Shown here: positions 22,701 to 32,764 of the stretch, piece by piece | Layout: every line of letters begins with the position of its first letter | How positions within the stretch are numbered: the first letter of the stretch is position 1 | DNA from: Begonia masoniana | Taxonomy: Eukaryota; Streptophyta; Magnoliopsida; Cucurbitales; Begoniaceae | Length of the DNA stretch: 64,000 nt | Direction: 5' to 3' | Assembly (NCBI GenBank): GCA_022432975.1 | Contig: CM039509.1 | Coordinates: 43,062,209-43,126,208, forward strand | Program-made: the position numbers and the translations under genes | The notes under the pieces: model-generated | What the model was told of the DNA's origin: nothing | What the model saw: only the letters and a program-made list of their open reading frames with translations | Database searches by the model: none

Positions 22701-22834
22701 TAAAATCAATTGGTAAATTCTGAAATTTCTTCCAGAATAACATCAGTAAAAAATTTAAGTATTTTAATCGCTTTTCCAGTAAAACGATTTAAAATTACTT
22801 AATCAGAAACTAATTTCTTAAAGATAAATCAAGA

Positions 22835-23075
22835 ATTTATTAGTATTGGCGAATTTTTCTGCCCTAAATCACTATCCGTGAAAGAGGCTCTCGATAAGGG
22901 AACTCAATTTAAAGAATTTATCAGAAGTGATAAATTTGAAAGTTTTGGGGTATTTTACCAACAGACTTTGTAGTATTCTGTTCCAGTAGGGAAACCTCGA
23001 ATTTCTATGAGGCTTTCCTAACTGAAACTTACATCAGTACAATTTTTCCATATGGAAAAAGGTAATTAGTAATAC
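22835..23075 (+). pseudogene. Unit A ORF2-like remnant
   Basis: Pieces in two frames match the ORF2 of unit B: a KEALDKGTQF-like start, YSVPVGKPRI and LTETYI(S)TIF, corresponding to 36250-36480. There are several stops and frameshifts. The stretch from 23075 to about 23870 continues as very decayed sequence with short frames ending in a Lys/Glu/Gln-rich part. It may be the rest of the same gene but cannot be aligned by eye. Confidence 0.45.
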
Positions 23076-23900
23076 CTAATCAGAGCAATTCTTTATTATC
23101 AGGATGATGTGGGAAAAAGTATCCCCAATTAAATTGATTCTTTATCAGAAAGACGACAATAAACTTTACCTTACTTTATTAAAGGTAACCCCTATCAGAA
23201 TGATTTTTTGGTTGGGAAGAAATCAGTAAACTTTAACTTTACTTTTGACAAAGTAAAAGATCGGTAAGCTTAAAGAGATTTATCTCCGTCTTCCAGTGGA
23301 GATTATCTACTTTTTGGTTATCAGTACATTAAAAATAAATAAGCAGAATTTTCTTGGTCTTCAAGATTTAAGATATTGATTCATTCAAGATTTTCGAATC
23401 GGTTTTTAGATCTGTATTCGAATGATTTAATCCGTAGTGGAAAACGAAAATCAGTATCATTCTATTTTATCAGAAAATGCTTGATAATACTTTTTATTAG
23501 GAAAATGCTTCCTCGAAAAGAATTTATTTTTTCTTTTTCAGAATATGAAATTATTAAGCAAAAAGCAGTATTTATCTTTCTGGAACCATTCGAAGAAATC
23601 GAATGTTAAAAGCAATCTGAAGCGAATCTGTAAAAAAGAAATAATCTGAATAATTGAGAAGAAAAAGACAAAGTTGGACCAGTCAGACAAAGAAAAGACA
23701 AAGAAGTCTGTAAAGGAAAAGGTAAAAAGAATCTAGAAAAGAAAGCAGAAAATAATTCAGAAAAAGTGACAGCGCACTAGCCAGCAGCTCTGTAAGTTCA
23801 GACAAAACTGAAAAAGCAGAAAGCATAAAGAAAGGAGAAAAGCAGGACATGACTTAAAGCAGCAATAATTCTGCAAGTGGACTAGCATCTATCCACTCAA
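23076..23900 (+). other. Decayed viral intergenic/ORF2 sequence
   Basis: No intact gene. The frames are short, with many stops. Near 23640-23880 the sequence is A/G-rich (AAGAAAAAG words). Its place between the ORF2 remnant and the viral promoter suggests it is viral, but the assignment is positional. Confidence 0.35.
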
Positions 23901-23939
23901 CAACAATAATTGAACGCTAATGCATAAGCAATAATGCTT

Positions 23940-24010
23940 CTCCTTGTCAGCTGCACTATAATGCAACATCTTCCTCCTCTTATAAAAGAAGGAGTTTGTA
24001 ATAATTTTAG
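23940..24010 (+). promoter_or_regulatory. Unit A/B junction: pararetroviral promoter
   Basis: A TATA box, TATAAAA, at 23981-23987 is set in CCTCCTCTTATAAAAGAAGGAG, the same layout as the promoter at 38928-38934 (CTCCTTCTATAAAATGGAG). Downstream sequence (TTTTGAATTGCCTCTCTCTC, then CTTTGTAAG...AATAAAATCTT) aligns with 38960-39060. TGACG motifs, clear in the second promoter, are not seen here. It would drive the genomic RNA of the unit to its right. Confidence 0.6.
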
Positions 24011-24373
24011 ATAAGCTTTTGAATTGCCTCTCTCTCATTGTATACATTGCTCCCACTTCTGATTCCCCTCCTCTCCTTTGTAAGTTTTTATTTTCTTTAA
24101 TAAAATCTTCTTATTATATTCTGTTGTTTCTTACTGTGTTTTCGATCCTCTCCCTTATTTGGGCCTTAGCTTGTAAGCTGTTGTCAGACGAGTACACTAT
24201 AAAAATTAAGAAAACGAATATTCGCCCTTGACTCGTAATTAGTCGCGACATGAGTACAAGAGAAAATTAAATCTGTTTAAATAACATGATTAATAATATC
24301 GACTTATGTTTTAAAAAAATTAGTTTTGTTATTTTTCAGAACATTCAGGCATGAATTAACACATGGATTAGAA
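24011..24373 (+). other. Unit B leader with degenerate primer-binding site
   Basis: An untranslated leader between the promoter and the movement protein. It has a polyadenylation signal AATAAA near 24099 (expected just after the start site in pararetroviruses). At 24143-24170, CGATCCTCTCCCTTATTTGGGCCTTAGC aligns with GATCCTCCCCCACTTTGGCATCAGAGCC at 39100-39127, so this is a decayed tRNA-Met primer-binding site. Confidence 0.55.
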
Positions 24374-25395
24374 ATGAATTTAAGTGCTTTAAATCACTCA
24401 TTAGTATCGATTAAAAATGAAGAAATAGTAGAGTATTCTCAAGCTCAACAGCTTAATCAGTTGACAATACCCGAAGTAGGATCTAAAAAAATTTATAAAC
24501 TTAGTTTCTTTGATTCAATCAGTAAAAGAGCTGTTAAGACATCTGAACAAACTATTTGTTTAGATACTAATGATAAAACTATTCGTTTGTTATGTCTGAA
24601 AGATATTCAGAATATTTAACTGAATTTAAATATCTGCATATAGGTTTAATTCAAATTACTTTTAAACCTTTAACACTTCCAGGATTAAATTCTAGTATCC
24701 TTGCTGATTTAAGAGATACTAGGTGTAATGATTGGAGGGCTTCTTTATTCGGAATTGTTCAAACATCCTTATGTCATGGACCTATATATTTCAATGTTTA
24801 TCTGAATCTTACTTTATCGTTATCTGATAGAAACTTGTTTGAGGTTGTATCTTTGCATATTTAGACGCATGGTTATAATTATCTTGCAGGTTCTGAAATG
24901 ATAGCTGTAATTTAGAGAATTCATTATAAAGTATTGAATACCTTATGTCATAATGCAATCTTGCGTAGCGATGCAGGAAAAACTGTAGTAATTGAAAGCA
25001 ATTTATTAACAACTAATGTTGCTATTCCAAGACTAATCGATTGGGAAGAAGTAACTTTTCCATCAAATTAGAATATTCCTAATGCCGTATCTCCTTAGCT
25101 AATAATCAGTAATCAATTAGATCAGATTACTCAAACTACTGATGGACATGTAGAAATCCGATTTACTCTAGAAATAACTCGTAGAATATCTTTTTCTAGG
25201 AGTACGTCTTCTAGAAATAGTTTTCCTCCGTATCGAGTTTCCGTGCCAAGTAGTTCTCGATATTCAGAATGAAATTATGAAAATCAGGATGAATCTACTT
25301 TTGATTCGAAAATCGAAGATAATCAAATTTCAGAACAACAAATTCCTCATGGAATTTATTCTAGAAATACAAAATCCCCTACTGTATCCGAAATG
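24374..25395 (+). pseudogene. Unit B movement protein, broken
   Basis: Cell-to-cell movement protein domain of Caulimoviridae (30K superfamily), which in an active virus widens plasmodesmata. Starting at the ATG at 24374 (MNLSALNHSL) the frame runs to about 24600, shifts, and continues with TEFKYLHIGLIQITFKPLTL, LADLRDTRCNDWRASLFGIV, SLCHGPIYFNVYLNLTLSLSD and NLFEVVSLHI. After that come further conserved pieces (THGYNYLAGSE, RIHYKVLNTLC) separated by in-frame stops at 24862, 24913, 25069, 25096 and 25270. It therefore has one frameshift and at least five stops and is not functional. It is absent from unit A. Confidence 0.75.
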
Positions 25396-25415
25396 GCTTT
25401 TAACGTATAAATTTT

Positions 25416-25950
25416 ATGGATTTTGAACCAAGAAAAATAATCAGTAACGACTTCAATTCCTTTAAAAATAAAATTTTTGGGGAATGGTTTTTTAAACAGT
25501 ATAATGATTCTGAATTAGAATTTATTAAAAATAAATTTTATGTTGATTTAGAAATCAGTAAAACTTTAATGTCATTTACCACATGGTTTTGGACATGGCA
25601 TATCAACCATAATTATCACAAAAATATTAATGTAATTGAAGAATATCAGGAATTTCAAACCACTTGGTTAAAAAGGAATGGATCCACTGTAAAGTCAGCC
25701 CACCTACCTTTAGAACTAATCAATCTAAAAAATGAACAATCTATAGTGGAAGCTGTCCCTTTAGTGGATCTTTCTAAACCACTACCTGAAAAAGATGAAG
25801 TTATTATTAAACAGAATAACTTTACCAACATTAATCTTCAAACAATTGGAAAACAATTAAATTGAATTGTAGATCAAATTAATAAAACAAATTCAAATTC
25901 AAATCTAAAGAGAACTATAGATACGTTTCCAGCCTTTAACTCTTCTTTCA
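25416..25950 (+). pseudogene. Unit B coat-protein region, truncated
   Basis: Homologous to the first part of the coat-protein region of unit A (14835 on). Both share FKNKIFGEWFFK-like, FYVDLEI, TLMSFTTWFW, TTWLKRNGSTVKSAHLPLEL, VDLSKPL and KQNNFTNINL stretches, with an estimated identity of about 60 percent over the overlap. An in-frame stop is at 25863. Similarity ends near 25950, where minus-strand Ty3/gypsy sequence begins, so the WWDNYL motif, zinc knuckle and protease of this unit are missing. The divergence from unit A suggests a different viral lineage. Confidence 0.72.
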
Positions 25951-25952
25951 CC

Positions 25953-26575
25953 TTACAAATAAATGCATCTCCCCTTTTTCTTATCTTTTATTTGCTCCAG
26001 CAAACTTGGTTGTAACGTCATGACAGACAATCTTTCTAGTAATCCGAATGGTGCTGTTTCGATATCAGTTTTTTGCATTTCCTCAATTAAATTTCTTGAA
26101 ATTTGTCGCAACGAAGAAAATTGTGAAGATGTTCTCCTACTTAATGCGTCTGTTACTATATTAGCCTTGCCAGGATGGTAGATAATCTTGCAATCATAGT
26201 CTTTTACCAATTCTAACCATTTACGTTGTCTCATATTCAGATCATTTTGAGTTAGAAAATACTTTAAGCTCTTATGGTCCATATATATTTCACATCTCTC
26301 TCCATATAAATAATGCCTCCAAATCTTCAAAGCATGAACCACCGCTGCTAGTTTCAAATCATGAGTTGGGTAGTTCTTCTCATGATCCTTCAATTGTCTC
26401 GAGGTATATGCCACTACTTTTCCTTCTTGCATGAGAACACATCCCAATCCATACTTTGAAGCGTCACTATAGACTAAAAATTTTCCAGATCCAGATGGTA
26501 TAGTGAGTATGGGTGCCGAGATCAATCTCTTCTTTAACTCCTGAAAGCTTTGCTCACACTCTTCAGTCCATAAGT
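25953..26575 (-). pseudogene. Ty3/gypsy pol fragment (RNase H), element Z
   Basis: Retrotransposon RNase H region without the rest of pol. Motifs are [78 protein letters not shown] and the chromovirus-type end [16 protein letters not shown]. The glutamate expected in THDLELAA is lysine here, so a catalytic acid is lost. Both ends are truncated: the left against viral sequence, the right where a TGTAACGACTC stretch starts. It differs from the matching part of the pol at 30755-32125, so it is a separate element. Confidence 0.7.
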
Positions 26576-26765
26576 GTAACGACTCTAACACTGTACCCTT
26601 ATTTTCCCGTAATATTTTTTGTATCCATGTAAACTTTGAGCGGAATTTAAATCGTAGACTAAATCGTTAAAATCCTTTGAAAACTATTTGTATAAACAAA
26701 GCTTTAAACCAATTAAAAACTTAAATTAAAACTTAATAAAACAATCGGCCAAAAGCAGGGACAAA
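26576..26765 (-). mobile_element. Truncated LTR-like piece
   Basis: Begins TGTAACGACTC like an LTR end and contains AACAATCGGCCAAAAGC, a phrase also found in family X LTRs (GCAATCGGCCAGAAG at 17725). It cuts into the C-terminal part of the gag to its right. No matching second end or duplication was found. Confidence 0.4.
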
Positions 26766-27316
26766 AGGGACTCGAATTGCCTACTGTACTCGGCCACAGA
26801 CCCTGTCTGCTTCAAGTTTAGAAATTCCAACTTCTTTGCAGTTTGGACAGTACTGTTGAAATACTTCTCGTAGAAAATGTCTTTGAATTGCGACCAAGGC
26901 ATCGCCAAGACATCAGTGGTGGTCTCTTTTGTTTCCCACCAGAGTTGAGCTTCACCAGCCAAGTGAAATGTTGCCAACGTGACTTTGTCTCCTTCTCCAA
27001 TGTTGGCGCACCTAAACATACTTTCAATCTTCCTAAGCCACCCTTCAGCAATAACCGGATCACATGACTGTCCATCAAACGTGGGTGGTCTTAGTCTCCG
27101 AAATCTATCTCCAGATTGTTCATTGCTAGAACTCGAGTTGGCACTTCCCTGCACCTCTCGGTTTAACAGCACTCCTAACTGATGGGACTGCTGACGCACT
27201 AGGTCTGTTTGCTGACGCACCAATTCTGTTAGCTGCTTAATCACACTAGGCTCCTCCTCACCTCTCAAATTTGGCATTTCCCTTGGCACTCTAGGTCTCC
27301 CTGGGCGTCTGGCCAT
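26766..27316 (-). pseudogene. Ty3/gypsy gag fragment, element X
   Basis: Retrotransposon capsid (gag) starting MARRPGRPRVPREM at 27316, then RPPTFDG, AEGWLRKIESMF, TLATFHLAGEAQLWWE, FKDIFYEKYF and LEFLNLKQTGSVAEYSRQFE, the usual plant Ty3/gypsy gag sequence. It stops abruptly at the LTR-like piece at 26765 before the zinc knuckle. It lies directly downstream, in sense, of the LTR at 27472-29663. Confidence 0.75.
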
Positions 27317-27471
27317 TATACTAAATTCCTGCACAGGGTTAACTACTTTCATAAACATCTAATAACTAAGGTTAACATGAACACTTACAGTTGTTGGAGT
27401 ACTCCCATGCGACGACTGGCATTGATGAGTAATCTTTTGAACGGTTTAACTGAATGTCACAGATACCATAC

Positions 27472-29663
27472 TGTAACGCCCCGAACTTTCTAAACTCAGT
27501 TCGTTACTCATAAACCTGAACATAACTAAGGAATTTTGGACCAAACTTTAAATTTCAGTCAAAACTCGATGTTCACTGAAACCACAACGTTACAATTCAC
27601 AGCAGAAAAATCATTTGAAAACAAGCAGAGATTAAACGGGGTTGTAAATCAATATTTGGAAATATCAATTGAAATAGTAGGAATTGGTTCGACCAAGACT
27701 TAAGCGTGGAAACGTGAAAATTATAAAAGATCAAACGCATCTGCCGCTAGACGAGGTCAACAAAAAAAGAAATAAACTGAAGACTTTCACCGATGACGTC
27801 AGCCGGAAGAATCACTCTTCCAACTTCAGCCGATGACGTCAGCCGGAAGGATCACTCTTCCAACTTCAGCCGATGATGTCAGCCGGAAGAATCACTCTTC
27901 CAACTTCAGCCGATGACGTCAGCCGGAAGAATTACTCTTCCAACTTCAGCCGATCGCAAAACGACAAGTCTTTGCTACTCGCATCTACCGATGACGTCAG
28001 CCAGATGAATCTTCCATCCAGCCTCTGCCGATCACAAAACGACAACTATACTTACTCACATCTTCCGGTAGATAAAATACTCGACATCATCCGGTTACAA
28101 AACGACAAAAGACTTTTACCTTCATCATCCGATGGATAAATTACTCGACATCATCTGGTTACAAAACGACAAATTTTCTACTTATATCTTCCGATGACTT
28201 CCACTGAAGACATCATCCGATGACTTTACTGAAGACATCATCTGATAGTCAACAGAACAACAACTTTATATAGCAGCTCATCGAGCATTTTCTCTCTACA
28301 CAAAGAAAGCTCTGACTACCAAAAGAATTTGAGCATTTTACTAAAAATTGTTCAAAACTATTTAAATCCGTGTATTACTCCAAACTTTAGTAAACACCAC
28401 TATTAAATCCAACAGAGTATCATTATCAGAAAAGTCTCAAATTGAATTCAAACATGAAAACTACCTCTGTCATAGAAACTCACAACATACTTAAATTGAA
28501 TCATAGTTCACTAAACCTTTTCCTCCACTTACACCAGTTAAACCGCCCCATCAGTTGCCAGATTGTTACATAGATGCACTCCTCCAACCAGACTAGTCTT
28601 CAGAAAACTCAGTGAACACACCTGTTTACACTTGTTCACCTACATCACAAAACTCATCTATTAGCCTAATGCTAAGTAAGTAAAGCAACAATGTAATGTA
28701 ATGCTGAAACATAAATTCCTAAATATGCAGTTTCTACTTTCTCATCTCAGTTGCATATGCATCGTTTCTGATCTGATCCCCCTGTGAAATTGGGAGTTGA
28801 ATCACTTCTCCCAAAGTCATACATCCTCTCTCTTGATTAAGGGACGGATTAGTTCCCTTAACAACTGATCTAATCCCCCTGTGAAATTGAGGTTTGGATC
28901 ATTTCCCCCAAAGTCATACAATCTTCTCTCTTGGTTAAAGGGCGGATTAGTTCCCTTAACAACTGTTACAGTCTGTTCATTCCTTACCATGCTATTTCAT
29001 GTCAATTCATTTTCGCATAAATTTTCAAAATATGATGCATGACATACAAACATTCAAACACACATAATCCTACTTTTTTGTGATGTAGGCCGAAGGCACA
29101 AGCAAACTTTACTTACTTAGTCTCTTGGAAATCGCTCGGCTGTAAGCTACCTTAGAAGTTTGGTCACCTAAGTTCATAACAGAACATCAATCAAACCTTC
29201 GCTAAACTTTACCAAAAATTAACCAGAGGAACAAGGAAACCAGTTTGGAACTTTACTGCTTGCACATTCTCATTTATTCCCCAAGAACCCGAACCTACTC
29301 TCATCAACAGCATCTTTGAAATTCTCACATTGTACTCCCTCAGTTATCTAACTGCTAAAACGCAAGAGAATGAGGAAAAATGTACCTAAGTTGAAAGAGA
29401 ATCGAGCAAGAAAATTGCCTAGAGAGCTCTGCTGCTTGATCTGAAAACCGAGAGAGAAGAGTAGGGAAAGAGTGGCGGCTACAGTGCATTTAATCACAAA
29501 GCCTCTTTCCTTAAATAGGTTATCCATTATAAGTTCTCAATTTACCTCTATGCCCTTACTTAGTCACTCATTGACCTAATTAATACTTTCCTAAATTTTC
29601 TCCACAACATGCTTACTATTAAATAACGGATTAGAAATTGGTTTAATAGAACCGGGTGCTACA
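27472..29663 (-). mobile_element. Ty3/gypsy LTR, family X
   Basis: Minus-sense LTR: on the plus strand it starts TGTAACGCCCCG and ends GGTGCTACA. On its upstream side in sense lies the end of pol with a polypurine-type stretch (GAGGACAAAATTC...AAGGAGTGTAGAT). On its downstream side lies GTATGGTATCTGTGAC, a primer-binding-site-like start, and gag. One LTR therefore serves as 3' LTR of one pol and 5' LTR of another gag. Related LTRs are at 17514-19566 and 39376-41518. The U3 region holds the 40-bp repeats at 27791-27950. Confidence 0.85.
27791..27950 (-). repeat. Four exact-length 40-bp tandem repeats with TGACGTCA
   Basis: Units are 27791-27830, 27831-27870, 27871-27910 and 27911-27950. They differ at only a few positions. 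Each begins CGATGACGTCAGCCGGAAG (the third has GATGATGTC), so three of the four carry the palindrome TGACGTCA, the consensus of TGA/bZIP factor sites. A further single site occurs at about 27991. The position in U3 of the LTR suggests an enhancer. Confidence 0.8.
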
Positions 29664-29698
29664 ATCTACACTCCTTAAAAGAATTTTGTCCTCAAAAT

Positions 29699-32373
29699 TC
29701 AGTACCTAAACAGTTCTGGATGTTGGTCCATCATGTCTTGCTGGCGCTCCCAAGTTGTCTCCTCAATGTTCTGGTTATGCCATAAGACTTTCAGTAGTGG
29801 AACTTCTTTGTTGCGCAACACCTTTACAGTATGGTCTAGGATCCTTACTAGTTTCTCTTCATAGGTAAGGGTAGGATGAACTTCAATGTCCTGCTGCTCC
29901 ATAACATGATATGGATCCCTTATGCACTTCTTCAACATAGAAACATGGAACACACCGTGTATCCCCTCCATAGAAGCCGATAGCTGCAACTGATAGACTG
30001 CTCTCCCAACTCTCTTCAGAATAATGAATGGTCCAATAAATCTGGGGTTCAACTTGCCTCTCTTCCCGAATCTCACAACTCCTTTAAATGGTGATACCTT
30101 GAGGAAAACTTCATCACCTACTTCAAACTCTAGTTCTCTGCGTCTTCTGTCGGGATAACTTTTCTGCCGACTTTGAGCTGTTAAGATACTCTGGCAGATG
30201 AGGGCAACCTTCTCAACAGTTTGTTGCACAATGTCAGGACCAAGCAACTGTGCTTCACCAACTTCATCCTAGTACAAAGGTGATCTACATTTCCGCCCAT
30301 ACAAGGCCTCATAAAGTGTCATTCCTATTGTTGCCTGAAAATTGTTATTATAAGAGAATTCTACTAAGGATAGGTACTTGCTCCAGGAACCTTGAAAATC
30401 AAATATGCATGCACGAAGCATATCCTCTACTATTTGGATGGTTCTTTCGGACTGTCCATCTGTTGGAGGGTGAAAGGCTGTGCTAATGTTGAGCTGTGTA
30501 CCCATAGCCTGATGCAAACTCTTCCAAAACTTAGATGTAAATCTAGAATCGCAGTCTGAAACTATGGTATTTGGAACTCCATGCAACCTAACGATGTCTT
30601 GCACGTACAATTCAGCAAGTTGATCCATCGAGTAAGTCACCTTTATTGGTAGGAAATGAGCTGATTTGGTTAGACGGTCAACTATCACCCAAATTGCATC
30701 ATATCCTTTAGTCGTTCTAGGCAATCCTACTACAAAGTCCATCGTTATTTGCTCTCATTTCCATTCGGGAACTGGTAAAGGTTGTAACATTCCAGCAGGT
30801 CTCTGATGCTCAGCTTTAACCTGCTGACAACACAGACATGATCCTACATATTCTGCCACACTTCGTTTCATACCTGGCCACCAATAATCCTGTATAAGAT
30901 CCTTGTACATCTTTGTACTCCCAGGGTGAACAGAGAACCTGGAAGAGTGTGCTTCAGAAAGAATCTCATCACGAAGTCTTTTAATGGCAGGGACAAACCA
31001 TCTATTTCTAAACTTAAGGATTCCATTAGCAGAATAGTTAAAATCTGTTCTGTTCGTAGATTTCATGCTTAACTTGTACTTGTTACACTCGTCATCATTC
31101 GTTTGAGCTTCCTTTATTTTCTCCAAAATAGCAGGCTTTAAGATTATGGCTGAGAGTATGGCTGACACACTGGATACTGCTTCTAGATCAAACCTCTGGA
31201 ATTCAGACTCTAAGGCTAATGGTACGTCAAGAATCAAGGCTGAGGCTGAAGTTGTAACTCTACTCAAGGCATCTGCCACAACATTTGCTTTGCCAGGATG
31301 GTATTTAATCTCAAAATCATAATCCTTTACAAATTCCAACCATCGACGTTGCCTCATGTTTAATTCCTTCTGTGCAAAGATATATTTCAGACTTTTATGG
31401 TCCGAGAATATATCACAAGTCTGTCCATACAGGTAGTGCCTCCAAATCTTAAGTGCGAATACAAGTGTAGCTAATTCCAAATCATGTGTAGGGTAATTCT
31501 TCTCATGTTTTTTTAACTGCCTAGAGGCATAAGCTATTACCTTTCCCTCTTGCATCAAGACACAGCCTAGTCCAATGTTGGATGCATCACAGTAAATGCT
31601 AAATTTACCATCATCAACAGGAAGGGTCAAAACTGGAGCATTGGTCAGTTTCTGTTTCAAGGTCTGAAAACTATGCTCACAATCCTTAGTCCACACATAC
31701 TTCATATTTTTGCTAGTTAACCGAGTGAGGGGTGTTGCAATCTTTGAGAATCCTTCAATAAATTTCCTGTAATATCCTGCAAGTCCAAGGAAACTCCGAA
31801 TATCTGCAGCATTCTTCGGTTGAGGCCACTCCTTAACTGCTTGAATCTTAGCTGGATCGACAGATATTCCATCACCGGAGATCACATGACCAAGGAAGTG
31901 AACTCTGTCCAGCCAAAGCTCACATTTGGAAAACTTGGCATAGAGTTGGTGCTGCCTTAGCACCTCCAATACTAAGTTCAAATGTTCTGCATGTTCTTCA
32001 CTAGAACGTGAATAGATTAAAATATCATCTATAAACACAATAATAAACTTGTCTAAATACTCGTGAAACACTCTATGCATAAGATCCATGACGGCTGCCG
32101 GTGCATTTGTCAATCCAAAGGACATAACTAGAAACTCATAGTGTCCATACCTTGTGCAACAGGCAGTCTTTGGAATATCTTCGGTTTTGACTTTTAGTTA
32201 GTAGTGACTTTGTTGAGTTCTCGATAGTCTATGCATATTCTCATAGATCCGTCATTTTTCTTCACAAATAACACTGGTGCTCCCCAAGGTGAGAAACTCG
32301 GTTGAATAAATCATTTTTCCAGCAATTCATCTAGTTGGGTCTTCAATTCTTTTAGTTCGCTCGGTGCTATTCT
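29699..32373 (-). pseudogene. Ty3/gypsy pol: RT, RNase H, integrase, chromodomain
   Basis: In sense order: the start of RT ([20 protein letters not shown]) near 32290; a deletion of the middle of RT near 32200; then [20 protein letters not shown] and [10 protein letters not shown] (catalytic DD); RNase H with [16 protein letters not shown] and [10 protein letters not shown]; integrase zinc finger ([28 protein letters not shown]); integrase core (MDFVVGLP, FHPPTDGQSERT); and a chromodomain-like end (PLLKVLWHNQNIEETTWE), stop at 29701-29699. Stops interrupt it at about 30764, 30268 and 32312; at the first two, Trp codons became stop codons. It belongs to the chromovirus (Tekay/Del-like) branch and is not functional. 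Confidence 0.85.
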
Positions 32374-32759
32374 GTGATGACCCGAATCTGTAAGTCCCGA
32401 ATCTGTACTGGTACGATGGCTGCACGAACCGGAACCCGGATGGCGGTACGTCCGCGCGGGCGAGCCGGAAGGTGACAGGTCGTAAAGAGGGGGTCGTCAC
32501 AATCCCACAGCGCTTGGGGAAGTATGTGGAAATGAAACATACGTAAGAGATCCCTCCCAAGATAGCAAGACGCGTTTTGGAGCACAATTGACAACGGATC
32601 CCATAAGAACTCCGAAGTTAAGCGTACTCCGGCGAGAGTAATTCCAGGTTGGGTGACCTTCCGGGAAGTTCTCGCCAAACAAAGCCGTGAGGGGAGGATA
32701 TTGGGCTGCGGCCCGATCCCCGGAGCGGACAATATCTTGCTGGGATGAGGGGTCGTTAC
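32374..32759 (+). mobile_element. Cassandra-type TRIM solo LTR carrying 5S-rRNA-like sequence
   Basis: A 386-bp insert that interrupts the RT coding of the surrounding Ty3/gypsy element and is flanked by the duplication ATTCT (32369-32373 and 32760-32764). Including one duplicated base at each side it reads TGTGATGACCC...GGTCGTTACA (TG...CA). At 32596-32672 it matches 5S rRNA: GGATCCCATAAGAACTCC, box A (AAGTTAAGCG), the intermediate element (GGCGAGAGTA) and box C (GGTTGGGTGACCTTC, GGGAAGT). This is the mark of Cassandra elements, TRIM retrotransposons whose LTRs carry a 5S-derived Pol III promoter. No internal domain or second LTR is present. Confidence 0.85.
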
Positions 32760-32764
32760 ATTCT

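Noticed and set aside
23376..23609. A viral protein gene of 77 codons
   Set aside because: The frame is short, starts and ends in decayed sequence and could not be aligned to unit B, so it is treated as chance opening in AT-rich DNA.
32596..32672. A genomic 5S rRNA gene
   Set aside because: Only about two thirds of a 5S gene is recognisable, with substitutions in the conserved boxes, no tandem array, and the sequence is inside a 386-bp insert with a target duplication, so it is part of a Cassandra-type LTR.
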